Counted from the stretch's first letter, positions 1 through 8,845 are shown. The stretch: 64,000 nt of DNA from Streptomyces griseiscabiei (GCF_020010925.1 NZ_JAGJBZ010000002.1:930001-994000); one strand, 5' to 3'. The notes: generated by a model from the letters alone, not told the origin. A program made the numbers and translations.

Positions 1-171
1 GTAGGCGGCCAGCGCGGTCTCCACCGCGTCGGCGCTCCCGTCCAGGAAGTGGTACGCGAAGCGGCGCTGCTCCAGCACGCGCGCGGTGAGCCAGACGAAC
101 TGTTCGGCGCGAGCCAGCGGGGTGTGCGCCGGGGACGACGAGGGGAGTGGGGATGCTCCGGTTTCGGCCAT
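1..171 (-). CDS. N-terminal fragment of a hypothetical protein (cut by window edge)
   Basis: The first 57 codons of a leftward gene are visible; the rest lies outside the window. The start is an ATG at 171. The protein begins MAETGASPLPSSS and continues LARAEQFVWLTARVLEQRRFAYHFLDG, followed by DAVETALAAY. From memory, the stretch after the Ser/Pro-rich head resembles the N-terminus of Streptomyces proteins with prenyltransferase/squalene-cyclase-like alpha-barrel repeats, but too little is present to assign a function. It diverges from the DUF3046 gene with about 80 bp between them. Confidence 0.6.
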   Translation of the reverse strand, partial: MAETGASPLPSSSPAHTPLARAEQFVWLTARVLEQRRFAYHFLDGSADAVETALAAY

Positions 172-250
172 GGTTCCGACCGTAGGGCGGAAAGCGGTAT
201 CGGCAAGCGGTCCCGGCCAGGCCCACCCCCTGGGGCGGGATACTGGACTC

Positions 251-445
251 ATGCGGTTGACGGTCTTCTGGCAGCGGATGGCGGATCACTTCGGTGAGGG
301 GTACGCCGACACCTTCGCGCGCGATCATGTGATGTCCGGCCTCGGCGAGCGGACGGTGCACGAGGCGCTGGACGCCGGCTGGGAGGCCAAGGACATCTGG
401 CGCGTGGTGTGCACGACCATGGGCGTACCGGCCGAAAACCGCTGA
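251..445 (+). CDS. DUF3046 family small protein
   Basis: This 64-residue protein (MRLTVFWQRMADHFGEGYAD...) matches my memory of the DUF3046 family, which is common beside recA in actinobacteria. Visible signatures are the N-terminal F-W-x-R-M stretch, HVMSGLGERT and W-x-x-KDIWR-x-VC near the C-terminus. The function is unknown. There is no signal peptide or membrane segment. The ATG at 251 is the natural start; longer overlapping frames here are shadows. Confidence 0.85.
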   Translation: MRLTVFWQRMADHFGEGYADTFARDHVMSGLGERTVHEALDAGWEAKDIWRVVCTTMGVPAENR

Positions 446-539
446 AAAGTCCGGGACTTCATCGCGTGGACGCCGGTAGTTGGACCGGAAGATCCGGGGG
501 CGGCGACTGATTGTCGGTGGCGTGGGCGAGACTTGGTCC

Positions 540-1865
540 GTGGCACCCAGAGACGAGACCGAGCGGTTCGACCACCCGGCGTCCCCGTCCGGCACGGCAC
601 CGCCCCCCGGCCCCCCGGCCGCCCCGGGGCCCGGTGCCGTGCCGAACGGCCGCATGCCCCGCTGGCTGCCGCGCGCGATGGTGCTCGCGCTCTCCCTCGT
701 CGCCGTGTTCCAGCTGGGCAGTTGGGCGTTCCATCAGCTCATCGGGCTGCTGGTCAACATCCTCATCGCGTTCTTCCTGGCGCTCGCGATCGAGCCCGCG
801 GTGAGCTGGATGGCCTCCAAGGGGTTGCGCAGGGGGTTCGCCACCTTCCTGGTCTTCCTGATCACGCTGATCGGGGCCGCCGGGTTCGTCACCCTGCTCG
901 GGTCGATGCTCGCCGGCCAGATCATCAAGATGGTCGAGGACTTCCCGGCGTATCTCGACTCCGTCATCAGCTGGATCAACACGAGCTTCCACACGGAACT
1001 GAAGCGGGTCGACATCCAGGAGGGGCTGCTGCGCTCCGACTGGCTGCAGAAGTACGTGCAGAACAGCGCCACGGGTGTGCTCGACGTCTCCGCGCAGGTG
1101 CTGGGCGGCCTGTTCCAGCTGCTGACGATCGCGCTGTTCTCGTTCTACTTCGCCGCCGACGGGCCGCGGCTGCGGCGCGCGCTGTGCTCCGTGCTGCCGC
1201 CCGCCAAGCAGGCCGAGGTGCTGCGCGCGTGGGAGATCGCCGTCGACAAGACCGGCGGATATCTGTACTCCCGCGGTCTGATGGCGCTGATCTCCGGTGT
1301 CGCGCACTACATCCTGCTGGAGTACCTCGACGTGCCCTACGCGCCCGCGCTCGCGGTGTGGGTCGGGCTGGTCTCGCAGTTCATCCCCACGATCGGCACC
1401 TATCTGGCGGGTGCCCTGCCCATGCTGATCGCCTTCACCGTCAACCCCTGGTACGCGCTGTGGGTCCTGGTGTTCGTGGTCCTGTACCAGCAGTTCGAGA
1501 ACTACGTGCTGCAGCCCAAGCTGACCGCCAAGACGGTGGACATCCACCCGGCCGTCGCCTTCGGGTCGGTCATCGCGGGCACCGCGCTCCTCGGCGCGGT
1601 GGGAGCGCTCATCGCCATCCCGGCCATTGCCACCTTGCAGGCATTCCTCGGGGCGTACGTGAAGCGGTACGACGTCACGGACGACCCCCGGGTGCACGGG
1701 CACCGCAGACGCGGCACGGGCAACCTCCTCGCCCGGGCGTGGGAGCGGCTGGAGCGGACGGTCGACCGGCGGCGGGGCCGGGGGGCCGGGGACGGACCGG
1801 GCCCCGAGGGCGGTGCCGGGCCCGAGAACGGCTCAGGCTCCGGGCCCGATGGCGGATCCTCGTAG
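540..1865 (+). CDS. AI-2E/PerM family integral membrane transporter
   Basis: The protein is about 441 residues in the AI-2E exporter/PerM family, which contains autoinducer-2 exporters and Na+(Li+)/H+ antiporters; the substrate here cannot be told. A proline-rich cytoplasmic head of about 45 residues precedes hydrophobic segments such as MVLALSLVAVFQLGS, LLVNILIAFFLALAIEP, FLVFLITLIGAAGFVTLLGS and LLTIALFSFYF. The family-typical C-terminal half contains SQFIPTIGTYLAGALP and QQFENYVLQPKL. The tail is a Gly/Pro-rich linker. The GTG at 540 is chosen because the upstream extension to 480 is poorly protein-like; the start is not certain. It is followed by the recA promoter region. Confidence 0.85.
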   Translation: MAPRDETERFDHPASPSGTAPPPGPPAAPGPGAVPNGRMPRWLPRAMVLALSLVAVFQLGSWAFHQLIGLLVNILIAFFLALAIEPAVSWMASKGLRRGFATFLVFLITLIGAAGFVTLLGSMLAGQIIKMVEDFPAYLDSVISWINTSFHTELKRVDIQEGLLRSDWLQKYVQNSATGVLDVSAQVLGGLFQLLTIALFSFYFAADGPRLRRALCSVLPPAKQAEVLRAWEIAVDKTGGYLYSRGLMALISGVAHYILLEYLDVPYAPALAVWVGLVSQFIPTIGTYLAGALPMLIAFTVNPWYALWVLVFVVLYQQFENYVLQPKLTAKTVDIHPAVAFGSVIAGTALLGAVGALIAIPAIATLQAFLGAYVKRYDVTDDPRVHGHRRRGTGNLLARAWERLERTVDRRRGRGAGDGPGPEGGAGPENGSGSGPDGGSS

Positions 1866-1960
1866 CGCGCGGTCGCGGGACGGGGCCGGCCCGCCGGGTG
1901 TGGACCGTGCGGCGCGTGGGACCCGATCGTGGAAGTCCTCCGGATGTCCCGTGGTGTCGC

Positions 1961-1986
1961 TTGACACTAAAATCGAACATCCATTC
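1961..1986 (+). promoter_or_regulatory. recA promoter with LexA (SOS) box-like operator
   Basis: TTGACA at 1961-1966 can serve as a -35 hexamer. Eight bases after it lies CGAACATCCATTC (1974-1986), close to the Gram-positive SOS box CGAAC-N4-GTTC but with ATTC in the right half. It sits about 175 bp upstream of the recA ATG, so the operator overlaps the core promoter and the leader is long. DNA-damage induction of recA-recX through LexA is the natural inference. The rest of the 1866-2160 gap shows no other gene. Confidence 0.6.
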
Positions 1987-2160
1987 TCATGGAGGCTCTG
2001 GTGAGGCCCTCGGCCGGAGTTCGAGAGGAGTTCGGCAGGGTTTTCGTGGAGAAGTGCCCGAGTTATCCACAGGCCGGGCGGGCGTCGGGGCCCATTGTCA
2101 GTGGCAGGCGTTAGCGTCTTTCACGTGAAGCGATCGACTCAAGCAAACCGGGTGGAACCC

Positions 2161-3288
2161 ATGGCAGGAACCGACCGCGAGAAGGCGCTCGACGCCGCGC
2201 TCGCACAGATTGAACGGCAGTTCGGCAAGGGCGCGGTGATGCGCCTCGGCGAGCGGCCGAACGAGCCCATCGAGGTCATCCCCACCGGGTCGACCGCCCT
2301 CGACGTCGCCCTCGGTGTCGGCGGTCTGCCGCGCGGCCGAGTGGTGGAGGTGTACGGCCCGGAGTCCTCCGGCAAGACGACCCTGACCCTGCACGCGGTG
2401 GCGAACGCGCAGAAGGCCGGCGGCCAGGTGGCCTTCGTGGACGCCGAGCACGCCCTCGACCCCGAGTACGCGAAGAAGCTCGGTGTCGACATCGACAACC
2501 TGATCCTGTCGCAGCCGGACAACGGCGAGCAGGCCCTGGAGATCGTGGACATGCTGGTCCGCTCCGGTGCCCTCGACCTCATCGTCATCGACTCCGTCGC
2601 CGCGCTCGTCCCGCGTGCGGAGATCGAGGGCGAGATGGGCGACAGTCACGTGGGTCTGCAGGCCCGTCTGATGAGCCAGGCCCTGCGGAAGATCACCAGC
2701 GCGCTCAACCAGTCCAAGACCACCGCGATCTTCATCAACCAGCTCCGCGAGAAGATCGGCGTGATGTTCGGCTCCCCGGAGACCACGACCGGTGGCCGCG
2801 CGCTGAAGTTCTACGCCTCGGTGCGTCTCGACATCCGTCGTATCGAGACACTCAAGGACGGCACCGACGCCGTCGGCAACCGCACCCGTGTCAAGGTCGT
2901 CAAGAACAAGGTCGCGCCGCCCTTCAAGCAGGCCGAGTTCGACATCCTCTACGGCCAGGGCATCAGCCGCGAGGGCGGTCTGATCGACATGGGTGTGGAG
3001 CACGGCTTCGTCCGCAAGGCGGGTGCCTGGTACACGTACGAGGGCGACCAGCTCGGCCAGGGCAAGGAGAACGCCCGTAACTTCCTGAAGGACAACCCCG
3101 ATCTCGCCAACGAGATCGAGAAGAAGATCAAGGAGAAGCTGGGCGTCGGTGTGCGCCCCGAGGAGCCCTCCGCCGAGCCGGGCGCGGATGCCTCGTCCCC
3201 GGCCACGGACGACGCCGCGAAGGCGGTGCCCGCCCCGGCCGCTGCCAAGGCCCCCGCCAAGACCAAGGCCGCGGCGGCGAAGAGCTAG
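2161..3288 (+). CDS. recA: RecA recombinase
   Basis: RecA is 375 residues here. It forms ATP-dependent filaments on single-stranded DNA, drives strand exchange and triggers LexA autocleavage. Walker A is [10 protein letters not shown] near residue 66, followed by [12 protein letters not shown]. Walker B is [10 protein letters not shown], loop L1 is [11 protein letters not shown] and loop L2 lies around [16 protein letters not shown]. The C-terminus has the Ala/Lys/Pro-rich tail typical of Streptomyces RecA. The ATG at 2161 gives the standard [14 protein letters not shown] start; the upstream in-frame extension is non-homologous. recX begins 3 bp after the stop codon. Confidence 0.98.
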   Translation: MAGTDREKALDAALAQIERQFGKGAVMRLGERPNEPIEVIPTGSTALDVALGVGGLPRGRVVEVYGPESSGKTTLTLHAVANAQKAGGQVAFVDAEHALDPEYAKKLGVDIDNLILSQPDNGEQALEIVDMLVRSGALDLIVIDSVAALVPRAEIEGEMGDSHVGLQARLMSQALRKITSALNQSKTTAIFINQLREKIGVMFGSPETTTGGRALKFYASVRLDIRRIETLKDGTDAVGNRTRVKVVKNKVAPPFKQAEFDILYGQGISREGGLIDMGVEHGFVRKAGAWYTYEGDQLGQGKENARNFLKDNPDLANEIEKKIKEKLGVGVRPEEPSAEPGADASSPATDDAAKAVPAPAAAKAPAKTKAAAAKS

Positions 3289-3291
3289 TCC

Positions 3292-4113
3292 GTGACACGC
3301 AGAACGGACTGGGGCGAGTACGCACACCCCGGTACCCCCGGGGACCGGGGGCACGGAGGCACCGGCGGCCCGGGAGGATCCGCTGCGGACGGGCACAGGT
3401 ACGGCTTCGGACCGTACGACGACGAGACACCGTCGTACGGCACGGGTGGTACGGGCGGCCCGGGTGGCACGGGTGGTGACAGGCGTGGCGGGCGGGGACG
3501 TCGGGGCGGCAGAAGGCGTGGCTTCGGGGAGTCGGGCGACGGCCCGGACGACGGGGGGCCGCAGGACGGGGGTTCGTCTTTCTCGTCGAGGGCCGAGAAA
3601 GGCGAGTCCTCAGGGGACCCGGCTGAGCGGGCGCGCGCGATCTGTCTGCGCCTGCTCACCGGGACCCCGCGCACCCGCAAGCAACTCGCGGACGCCCTGC
3701 GCAAGCGCGAGATCCCCGAGGACGTGGCGGACGAGGTGCTGTCGCGGTTCGAGGAGGTCGGGCTGATCAACGACGGCGCGTTCGCGGACGCCTGGGTGGA
3801 GTCCCGGCACCACGGCCGGGGCCTGGCGCGGCGGGCCCTCGCCCGGGAGCTGCGTACCAAGGGCGTCGACTCGACACTGATCGACGAGGCCGTCTCCCAG
3901 CTCGACTCCGAACAGGAGGAGAGCACGGCGCGCGAGCTGGTCGCCCGCAAGCTGCGCTCCACGCGGGGACTCGACCGGGAGAAGCGCCTCCGCCGGCTCG
4001 CCGGAATGCTCGCCCGCAAGGGCTACTCCGAGGGCATGGCCCTGCGAGTGGTTCGGCAGGCGCTGGAGGAGGAGGGGGAGGACACGGACGGGCTGGAGGA
4101 CGACGGGTACTGA
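3292..4113 (+). CDS. recX: RecX regulatory protein
   Basis: RecX modulates, and usually inhibits, RecA filament assembly and activity. The protein is 273 residues. The first ~105 are an unusually Gly/Arg-rich low-complexity extension (GTGGTGGPGGTGG and RRGGRGRRGGRRRGFG stretches). The three-helix RecX repeats then run from about AERARAICLRLLTGTPRTRKQLADALRKR to the end, with GLINDGAFADAWVESRHHGRGLARRALARELR as the central repeat. The GTG at 3292 lies 3 bp after recA, so the two are co-transcribed. The head could be a disordered or nucleic-acid-binding tail and may be partly over-called if translation starts later. Confidence 0.9.
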   Translation: MTRRTDWGEYAHPGTPGDRGHGGTGGPGGSAADGHRYGFGPYDDETPSYGTGGTGGPGGTGGDRRGGRGRRGGRRRGFGESGDGPDDGGPQDGGSSFSSRAEKGESSGDPAERARAICLRLLTGTPRTRKQLADALRKREIPEDVADEVLSRFEEVGLINDGAFADAWVESRHHGRGLARRALARELRTKGVDSTLIDEAVSQLDSEQEESTARELVARKLRSTRGLDREKRLRRLAGMLARKGYSEGMALRVVRQALEEEGEDTDGLEDDGY

Positions 4114-4415
4114 GTCGGCCGCCGCCGAGAGCCGGCGGGCGCCGAGCCGAGGGGGACGAGCGCGGGGACGGTTGCGGGGACGAGCGAGAGGGCTGGAAAG
4201 CGGGGGGATGAGGGCGGGAGACAGGAGCCCCTGCCGGATGACGGCGCCCGGGAGCCGCCGAGCGGCACGGACAGGGGTGAGGGGGCCGGGCTTCGGCGGA
4301 GTTCAGGGGGCCTGGCGCCGCCCGGGCCCGGGGGCGGCGACCTGGAGTCCGCTGGTCCGCCGGTGACTCTCTCCGTCCCGCCGGGGTGCGGGGCCGTCTG
4401 TGGCCTGCCGCAGGC
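4114..4415. other. Intergenic gap between convergent recX and the cysteine dioxygenase gene
   Basis: About 300 bp separate the stop codons of the convergent genes. The sequence is purine-rich and strongly G-skewed on the plus strand (runs of gggg and gcggggac-type motifs). An imperfect GC-rich stem near 4121-4142 could help termination. I see no convincing gene, promoter or clean terminator in it. Confidence 0.5.
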
Positions 4416-4955
4416 TCACTGCCAGTCGGACGGGCGCTCCACGTGTTCCAGGCGCAGCACCTGTCCCGTGCGGCTGAAGCGGCGGATGCGGGGGAGGGGC
4501 GGGTAGTAGGCGTGGACGGAGATCGCGTGCTCCTCGGTGGACTCGTTGAGCACCTCGTGCACATGGTGGCGTCCGAAGGAGCGGCCCTTGCCGGCGGACA
4601 ACCGCCGCTCGCGGTCGACGCCTTCGTTGAGTTCGAGGGTCTTCCAGCCGTCGGTGGGCAGCCGGGCGGCGAGCGAGTACTCCTTGAGCTCGCCCGCCGC
4701 GGTGACGAAGGCGCCCACCGAGTCGGCGTGGTCGTGCCAGCCGGTTCCGGTCCCGGGCGGCCAGCCGATGAGCCAGGCCTCGCTGCCGCCGGGGCCTTCG
4801 AGCCGCACCCAGGTGCGGCCCTCGGGGTCGAGGGGGAGCGAGGCGATCAGCTCGGCGTCGGCGGCGGCGCGACGGGCGAAGTCGAGCAGTTCCGCCTGCG
4901 TGGGGGCGGAGGCGGCCGACGCGGAGGCGGCGGGAACAACGGGGGACACAGACAC
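4416..4955 (-). CDS. Cysteine dioxygenase family protein
   Basis: The protein is 179 residues with the cupin fold of thiol dioxygenases, which oxidise cysteine to cysteine sulfinate using Fe(II). The metal ligands are visible as GWHDHADSVGAF (His-x-His) and the later His in GRHHVHEVLN. The central AWLIGWPPGTGTGWHDH block is typical of actinobacterial cysteine dioxygenases. The GTG at 4955 is preferred: AGGACGG lies a few bases upstream and the longer frame has no family similarity. A cysteine-rich leader peptide precedes the gene by about 80 nt, supporting a sulfur-amino-acid substrate. A related thiol such as 3-mercaptopropionate cannot be excluded. Confidence 0.88.
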   Translation of the reverse strand: MSVSPVVPAASASAASAPTQAELLDFARRAAADAELIASLPLDPEGRTWVRLEGPGGSEAWLIGWPPGTGTGWHDHADSVGAFVTAAGELKEYSLAARLPTDGWKTLELNEGVDRERRLSAGKGRSFGRHHVHEVLNESTEEHAISVHAYYPPLPRIRRFSRTGQVLRLEHVERPSDWQ

Positions 4956-5035
4956 GGGTACCGTCCTGAAGTGCGTTCGCTCGGGGGCACGCGATGGCAC
5001 GGAGGCGGCGCGCGCGGAAGAAGAGGGATGCGAAG

Positions 5036-5083
5036 TCAGCAGGACGGACGACACACGCAGCCCGCGTAGCGGACGAGGTCCAT
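5036..5083 (-). CDS. Cysteine-rich leader peptide upstream of the cysteine dioxygenase gene
   Basis: A 15-codon ORF encodes MDLVRYAGCVCRPSC and then stops. It has an excellent ribosome-binding site (GGAGGG, 5 nt before the ATG at 5083). Three of its last seven residues are cysteine, including the last codon. It ends about 80 nt before the dioxygenase start on the same strand. Short Cys-rich leaders before sulfur-metabolism genes are known in actinobacteria, where ribosome stalling senses cysteinyl-tRNA. The likely role is cysteine-responsive attenuation, or translational control, of the dioxygenase. Confidence 0.8.
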   Translation of the reverse strand: MDLVRYAGCVCRPSC

Positions 5084-5222
5084 ATGGACCCTCCGCCACA
5101 GGCGCGTAGAGGTGTCGGTCACGGACCGGAGTAGACCATGACCGCGCGGAGGGGTCAACTGACCGTCACTATGTGGACACAGTGACGGTCACGAGGGCGT
5201 TTCGGCCGACCGGCCAGAGCCG

Positions 5223-6917
5223 TCAGCGCGAGCCCGAGGCCGCCGCCCCGGTCGCCTCGGACCGCTGCTCCACCCCGCCCAGCGCCGCTGCCGCCGCCGT
5301 GTACAGGTCGGCGGGGCGTACGCCGCTCAGGGCGGTGACGAGGTAGCCGTCGGGGCGGACGAGGAGGACGGTGTGCGCGCCCGCGCCCGGGTAGGCCTCC
5401 GCGACCAGCAGTTCGGCCGGGTGCGGCAGCGCGGCGACGGCGGCGGCGAGGCGCGGCATCAGCCCGGCGCTCATCCAGTGCTTGCGCTCCCACACCCCCG
5501 TCCCCGGCGCGATCAGCACCACCAGCAGCGCCCCGCGCCCGAGCCGGTCCCGCAGCGGTACGAAGGTGCCGTCCTCCGCGGTCACCTCCACATCCACGAC
5601 CTGGGAGCCCGGCGGGGTGTCGACCGGAGTCTCTGCGGCGGCGGGTGGAGGCATCAGCGGGGAGTCGGCGTACGCCCCCGGCGCGCCCAGCGCTCCGCGC
5701 CCCAGATGGCCGTCGCTGAGCAGCGCGTCATGGCCCCGGGACGAGCCGGGGACGTACGCGCGCAGGCCCTTGCCACCGCGCAGCAGAGGAAGTACCTGGT
5801 CGGCGGCGCGCAATCGGGTGGCGACGACCGCGCGCCGCTCCGTCTGGTAGCTGTCGAGCAGGGCCTCGTGCGGGCCGTGGTGCCAGGCCAGCGCCAGTTT
5901 CCAGGCGAGGTTGTCGGCGTCCCGCAGTCCTTCGTCGAGTCCCTGGGTGCCGAGCGCCCCGAGCAGGTGCGCGGCGTCACCGGCGAGGAAGACCCGGCCG
6001 ACCCGCCACCGCCGGGCGAGCCGGTGGTGCACGATGTGGACGCCGGTGTCCAGCAGGTCGTACGGGGGCGTGGAGCCGCCCGTCCAGCCGGCGAGGGTCT
6101 CGCGGACGCGGGCCACGAGGAGTTCGGGCGTGACGAGGTCCTTGCCCGGCGGCAGCAGCCAGTCCAGGCGCCAGACGCCCCCGTCGAGAGGCCGCGCGGT
6201 GATCTCCCCGCCGGACGGGCCCGCCGTGCGCCACGGCGGCATACGGTGCAGCAACGCTTCGCCGGGCCAGGGGAGTTCGGCGCGCAGGGCCGCCACGGCG
6301 TGCCGTTCCACCGCCGTACGGCCGGGGAAGCGGATGTCCTGGAGCTTGCGGACCGTCGAGCGCGGGCCGTCGCAGCCGACCAGGTAACTGCCGCGCCACC
6401 AGGTGCTCTTGGGGCCGCGGGTGTGGGCCGTGACGCCGGACTTCTCCTGCTCGATCGCGTCGAGACGGCTCTCCACGGCGACCTTGACGAGCCGTTCGCC
6501 GGCGATGGCCTCGCGGAGCGCGGCGGTCAGGACATGCTGCGCGATGTGCAGCGGGGGGAGGTCGGCGGAGCCCTCGACGAGGTCCTCGGGGCCGCCGCGG
6601 ACGCCCTTCGCCCCGTCCCTGGGCGGGACCTCCGACTCGTCGAAGTCGGTTTCGCCGAAGCGGACCTGACGCATCACCTGCTTGCGCCGCATCGACCGCC
6701 ATCCGGTCCAGCGGCAGCCGGCCGGGGAGAGGGGGACGCCGGACAATCGTTCCAGCAGGGCGGCCGTGTCCTCGTTCAGCACCACCGTCCGCGCGAGTCG
6801 CTGCTCGTCCTTGCCCGGTCCCTCGTCGAGGACCACGGACGGCACCTCCTGGCGCGCCAGCGCGAGGGCGAGCGTGAGCCCCACGGGCCCCGCTCCGACG
6901 ATGATCACCGGGTCCAC
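5223..6917 (-). CDS. FAD-dependent monooxygenase (PHBH/aromatic hydroxylase type)
   Basis: The protein is 564 residues of the FAD_binding_3 class of flavin monooxygenases. The N-terminal Rossmann dinucleotide motif is VIIVGAGPVGLTLALALARQ. The middle DG motif is YLVGCDGPRSTVRK and the second FAD motif is RVFLAGDAAHLLGALGTQGLDEGLRDADNLAWKL. A C-terminal thioredoxin-like domain (about the last 150 residues) resembles phenol-hydroxylase-type enzymes. The substrate is unknown. GTG at 6917 is chosen because the ATG at 7088 would place the glu-operon terminator hairpin inside the gene. It is the next gene after the glu operon on the same strand. Confidence 0.85.
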   Translation of the reverse strand: MDPVIIVGAGPVGLTLALALARQEVPSVVLDEGPGKDEQRLARTVVLNEDTAALLERLSGVPLSPAGCRWTGWRSMRRKQVMRQVRFGETDFDESEVPPRDGAKGVRGGPEDLVEGSADLPPLHIAQHVLTAALREAIAGERLVKVAVESRLDAIEQEKSGVTAHTRGPKSTWWRGSYLVGCDGPRSTVRKLQDIRFPGRTAVERHAVAALRAELPWPGEALLHRMPPWRTAGPSGGEITARPLDGGVWRLDWLLPPGKDLVTPELLVARVRETLAGWTGGSTPPYDLLDTGVHIVHHRLARRWRVGRVFLAGDAAHLLGALGTQGLDEGLRDADNLAWKLALAWHHGPHEALLDSYQTERRAVVATRLRAADQVLPLLRGGKGLRAYVPGSSRGHDALLSDGHLGRGALGAPGAYADSPLMPPPAAAETPVDTPPGSQVVDVEVTAEDGTFVPLRDRLGRGALLVVLIAPGTGVWERKHWMSAGLMPRLAAAVAALPHPAELLVAEAYPGAGAHTVLLVRPDGYLVTALSGVRPADLYTAAAAALGGVEQRSEATGAAASGSR

Positions 6918-7034
6918 GGCGCGGCGCCCCCCGCCCGACGTGACGTCCCGGCGGACGTGGGTGAACAGGAAGTTGGAGCAGGGTGCACGATCACAGAACG
7001 TATGCAACCCATTGCCGGTGCTTGCGTCAAGTGA

Positions 7035-7068
7035 CGGAGGGCAGTGGCGATCATGCCACTGCCCTCCG
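7035..7068 (-). terminator. Rho-independent-type terminator of the glu operon
   Basis: A perfect 14-bp inverted repeat (CGGAGGGCAGTGGC / GCCACTGCCCTCCG) with a 6-nt loop lies about 50 bp past the gluD stop. There is no long U-tract, as is usual in Streptomyces. Confidence 0.85.
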
Positions 7069-7115
7069 GGGAGCGAAACGGGGGACATCCTGGGCGGATG
7101 TCACCTGATCATCCG

Positions 7116-8051
7116 TCAGTTTCCGGAGCCCCCGCCGCCTCCGCCCGCGTCCCCGATGCCGATGCCACCGAAGGCGCCTCCCGCGCCGGTTGCCGCGGTG
7201 CCCTCGACTGCCGCCGGGCCGAGCACGGCGCCCGTCGACTTCTTGCCCCGCCGCAGCCGCTGCTCCAGCCAGCTCGCGAAGCTCGTGATGATGAAGTTCA
7301 GGACGATGTAGATGATCGCCACCACGACGAAGCTCTGGATGACGTTGGCGTAGACCGCGGCCAACGTCGCTCGCCCGCTGAGCAGTTCGGTGAAGCCGAT
7401 CATCACGCCACCGAGCGCGGTGTCCTTCACGATGACCACGAGCTGGCTGACGATGGCCGGCAGCATCACGGTGACGGCCTGCGGCAGCAGGATGCTGCCC
7501 ATCGTCTGGCCCTTGCGCAGACCGATCGCCTGGGCGGCCTCCGTCTGACCCTTGGGGAGGGCGAGGATGCCGGCCCGTACGACCTCGGCGAGGACCGAGG
7601 CGTTGTACAGCACCAGGCCGGTGACGACCGCGTAGAGCTGCCGATCCTCGGTGGTGACGTCCGTCGAGCGGGCGAAGACCTCGTTGGCGAACAGCATCAG
7701 CAGCAGGACGGGGATGGCCCGGAAGAACTCGACCACCGCACCGGCCGGGATGCGCACCCATCGGTGGTCGGAGAGGCGCGCGATGCCGAAGAGCGCACCG
7801 AGGGGAAGCGCGATCACGATCGAGAACGCCATGGCCTTGAGCGTGTTCGCGAGGCCCGGCAGCAGATACGTGGTCCACGCCTCGGAGGTGAAGAACGGCT
7901 TCCAGAGCTTCCACTCCAGCTGGTTCTTGCTGTCCAGCGCCTGCCAGAGCCACCATGCGAGCAGCGCCATCAGGATGACGAAGACCACCGTGAGGATCAC
8001 GTTGCGCCGTTTGGCCCGAGGGCCGGGGGCGTCGTAGAGGACGGAACTCAT
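7116..8051 (-). CDS. gluD: Glutamate ABC transporter permease GluD
   Basis: This is a 311-residue inner-membrane permease of the polar amino-acid (HAAT) family, forming the channel with GluC. Membrane segments include VILTVVFVILMALLAWWLW near the N-terminus and AFSIVIALPLGALFGIARL. The EAA loop reads EVVRAGILALPKGQTEAAQAIGL, where the ATPase docks. The C-terminus carries a Gly-rich tail (GGIGIGDAGGGGGGSGN). Its ATG overlaps the gluC stop by 4 bp, indicating translational coupling. The order ATPase-binding protein-permease-permease matches the gluABCD operon as I recall it from Streptomyces and Corynebacterium. Confidence 0.92.
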   Translation of the reverse strand: MSSVLYDAPGPRAKRRNVILTVVFVILMALLAWWLWQALDSKNQLEWKLWKPFFTSEAWTTYLLPGLANTLKAMAFSIVIALPLGALFGIARLSDHRWVRIPAGAVVEFFRAIPVLLLMLFANEVFARSTDVTTEDRQLYAVVTGLVLYNASVLAEVVRAGILALPKGQTEAAQAIGLRKGQTMGSILLPQAVTVMLPAIVSQLVVIVKDTALGGVMIGFTELLSGRATLAAVYANVIQSFVVVAIIYIVLNFIITSFASWLEQRLRRGKKSTGAVLGPAAVEGTAATGAGGAFGGIGIGDAGGGGGGSGN

Positions 8052-8725
8052 CGCTTCACCGCCAGTCGCTTGCTCAGCCAGCCGAGGATCAGGCCGGTGG
8101 GCAGGGTCAGTACCACGAACCCGAAGGCGAAGATCGCGCCGATGAGCAGCGTCTGCGCCTCCTTCTCGATCATGCCCTTCATCAGGTAGGCGGCTTCAGC
8201 CACACCGATCGCGGCGGCCACGGTCGTGTTCTTCGTGAGCGCGATCAGGACGTTGGCCAGCGGGCCGATGACGGCGCGGAAGGCCTGCGGCAGCACGATG
8301 AGGCCGAGGACCTGGGTGAAGCTCAGTCCGATGGCACGTGCCGCCTCGGCCTGGCCCACGGGCACGGTGTTGATGCCGGAGCGCAGTGCCTCGCAGACGA
8401 ACGCGGCGGTGTAGGCCACGAAGCCGAGAATGGCGAGCCGGAAGGCCTGGAGCTTGACGTCGCCGCCCGCGCCCATCGTCACCCGGAAGATGTCGGCGAG
8501 GCCGAGCGAGGTGAAGACGATGATGACGGTCAGTGGGATGTTCCGCACGACGTTCACGTAGATGGTGCCGAAGCCGCGCATCAGGGGTACGGGGCTGACC
8601 CGCATGGCGGCCAGCAGGGTCCCCCAGATCAGGGAGCCGATGGCTGAGAAGACGGTGAGCTTGACCGTCATCCAGAACGCACCCAAGAAGCTTGGGTCGT
8701 TGTAGTTTGAAAGGAAGTCGAACAC
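8048..8725 (-). CDS. gluC: Glutamate ABC transporter permease GluC
   Basis: This is a 225-residue HAAT-family permease. It starts MFDFLSNYNDPSFLGAFWMTVKLTVFSAIGS. The EAA loop reads CEALRSGINTVPVGQAEAARAIGLSFTQ. About five membrane segments are evident, including LAILGFVAYTAAFV and LIGAIFAFGFVVLTLPTGLIL. It partners GluD in glutamate import. A 120-bp spacer with a strong hairpin separates it from gluB upstream, and it overlaps gluD by 4 bp downstream. Confidence 0.92.
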   Translation of the reverse strand: MFDFLSNYNDPSFLGAFWMTVKLTVFSAIGSLIWGTLLAAMRVSPVPLMRGFGTIYVNVVRNIPLTVIIVFTSLGLADIFRVTMGAGGDVKLQAFRLAILGFVAYTAAFVCEALRSGINTVPVGQAEAARAIGLSFTQVLGLIVLPQAFRAVIGPLANVLIALTKNTTVAAAIGVAEAAYLMKGMIEKEAQTLLIGAIFAFGFVVLTLPTGLILGWLSKRLAVKR

Positions 8726-8769
8726 TGTCTCCCGCGCTTCCGGGTGTGTGGCGTACGAGGCAGGCGCAC

Positions 8770-8812
8770 CGCGCCGCCGCCTCTACCGCGCTCTGCGGCG
8801 GGCGGCGGCGCG
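8770..8812 (-). promoter_or_regulatory. Strong hairpin between gluB and gluC (probable attenuator or RNA-stability stem)
   Basis: A perfect 12-bp inverted repeat (CGCGCCGCCGCC / GGCGGCGGCGCG) with a 19-nt loop sits in the 120-bp gap between gluB and gluC. Binding-protein genes are often made in excess through such stems, which cause partial termination or protect the 3-prime end of the upstream message. Confidence 0.65.
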
Positions 8813-8845
8813 ACTACGAGAACCGCGCTGGGTGCGGGTACCCGC

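Noticed and set aside
5373..7034. Long plus-strand open frame opposite the FAD monooxygenase
   Set aside because: Arg/Gly/Ala-rich shadow frame with no motifs; the minus strand carries clear Rossmann and FAD signatures.
6918..7088. N-terminal extension of the FAD monooxygenase to the ATG at 7088
   Set aside because: It would place the start of the gene across the perfect terminator hairpin of the glu operon and adds non-homologous sequence.
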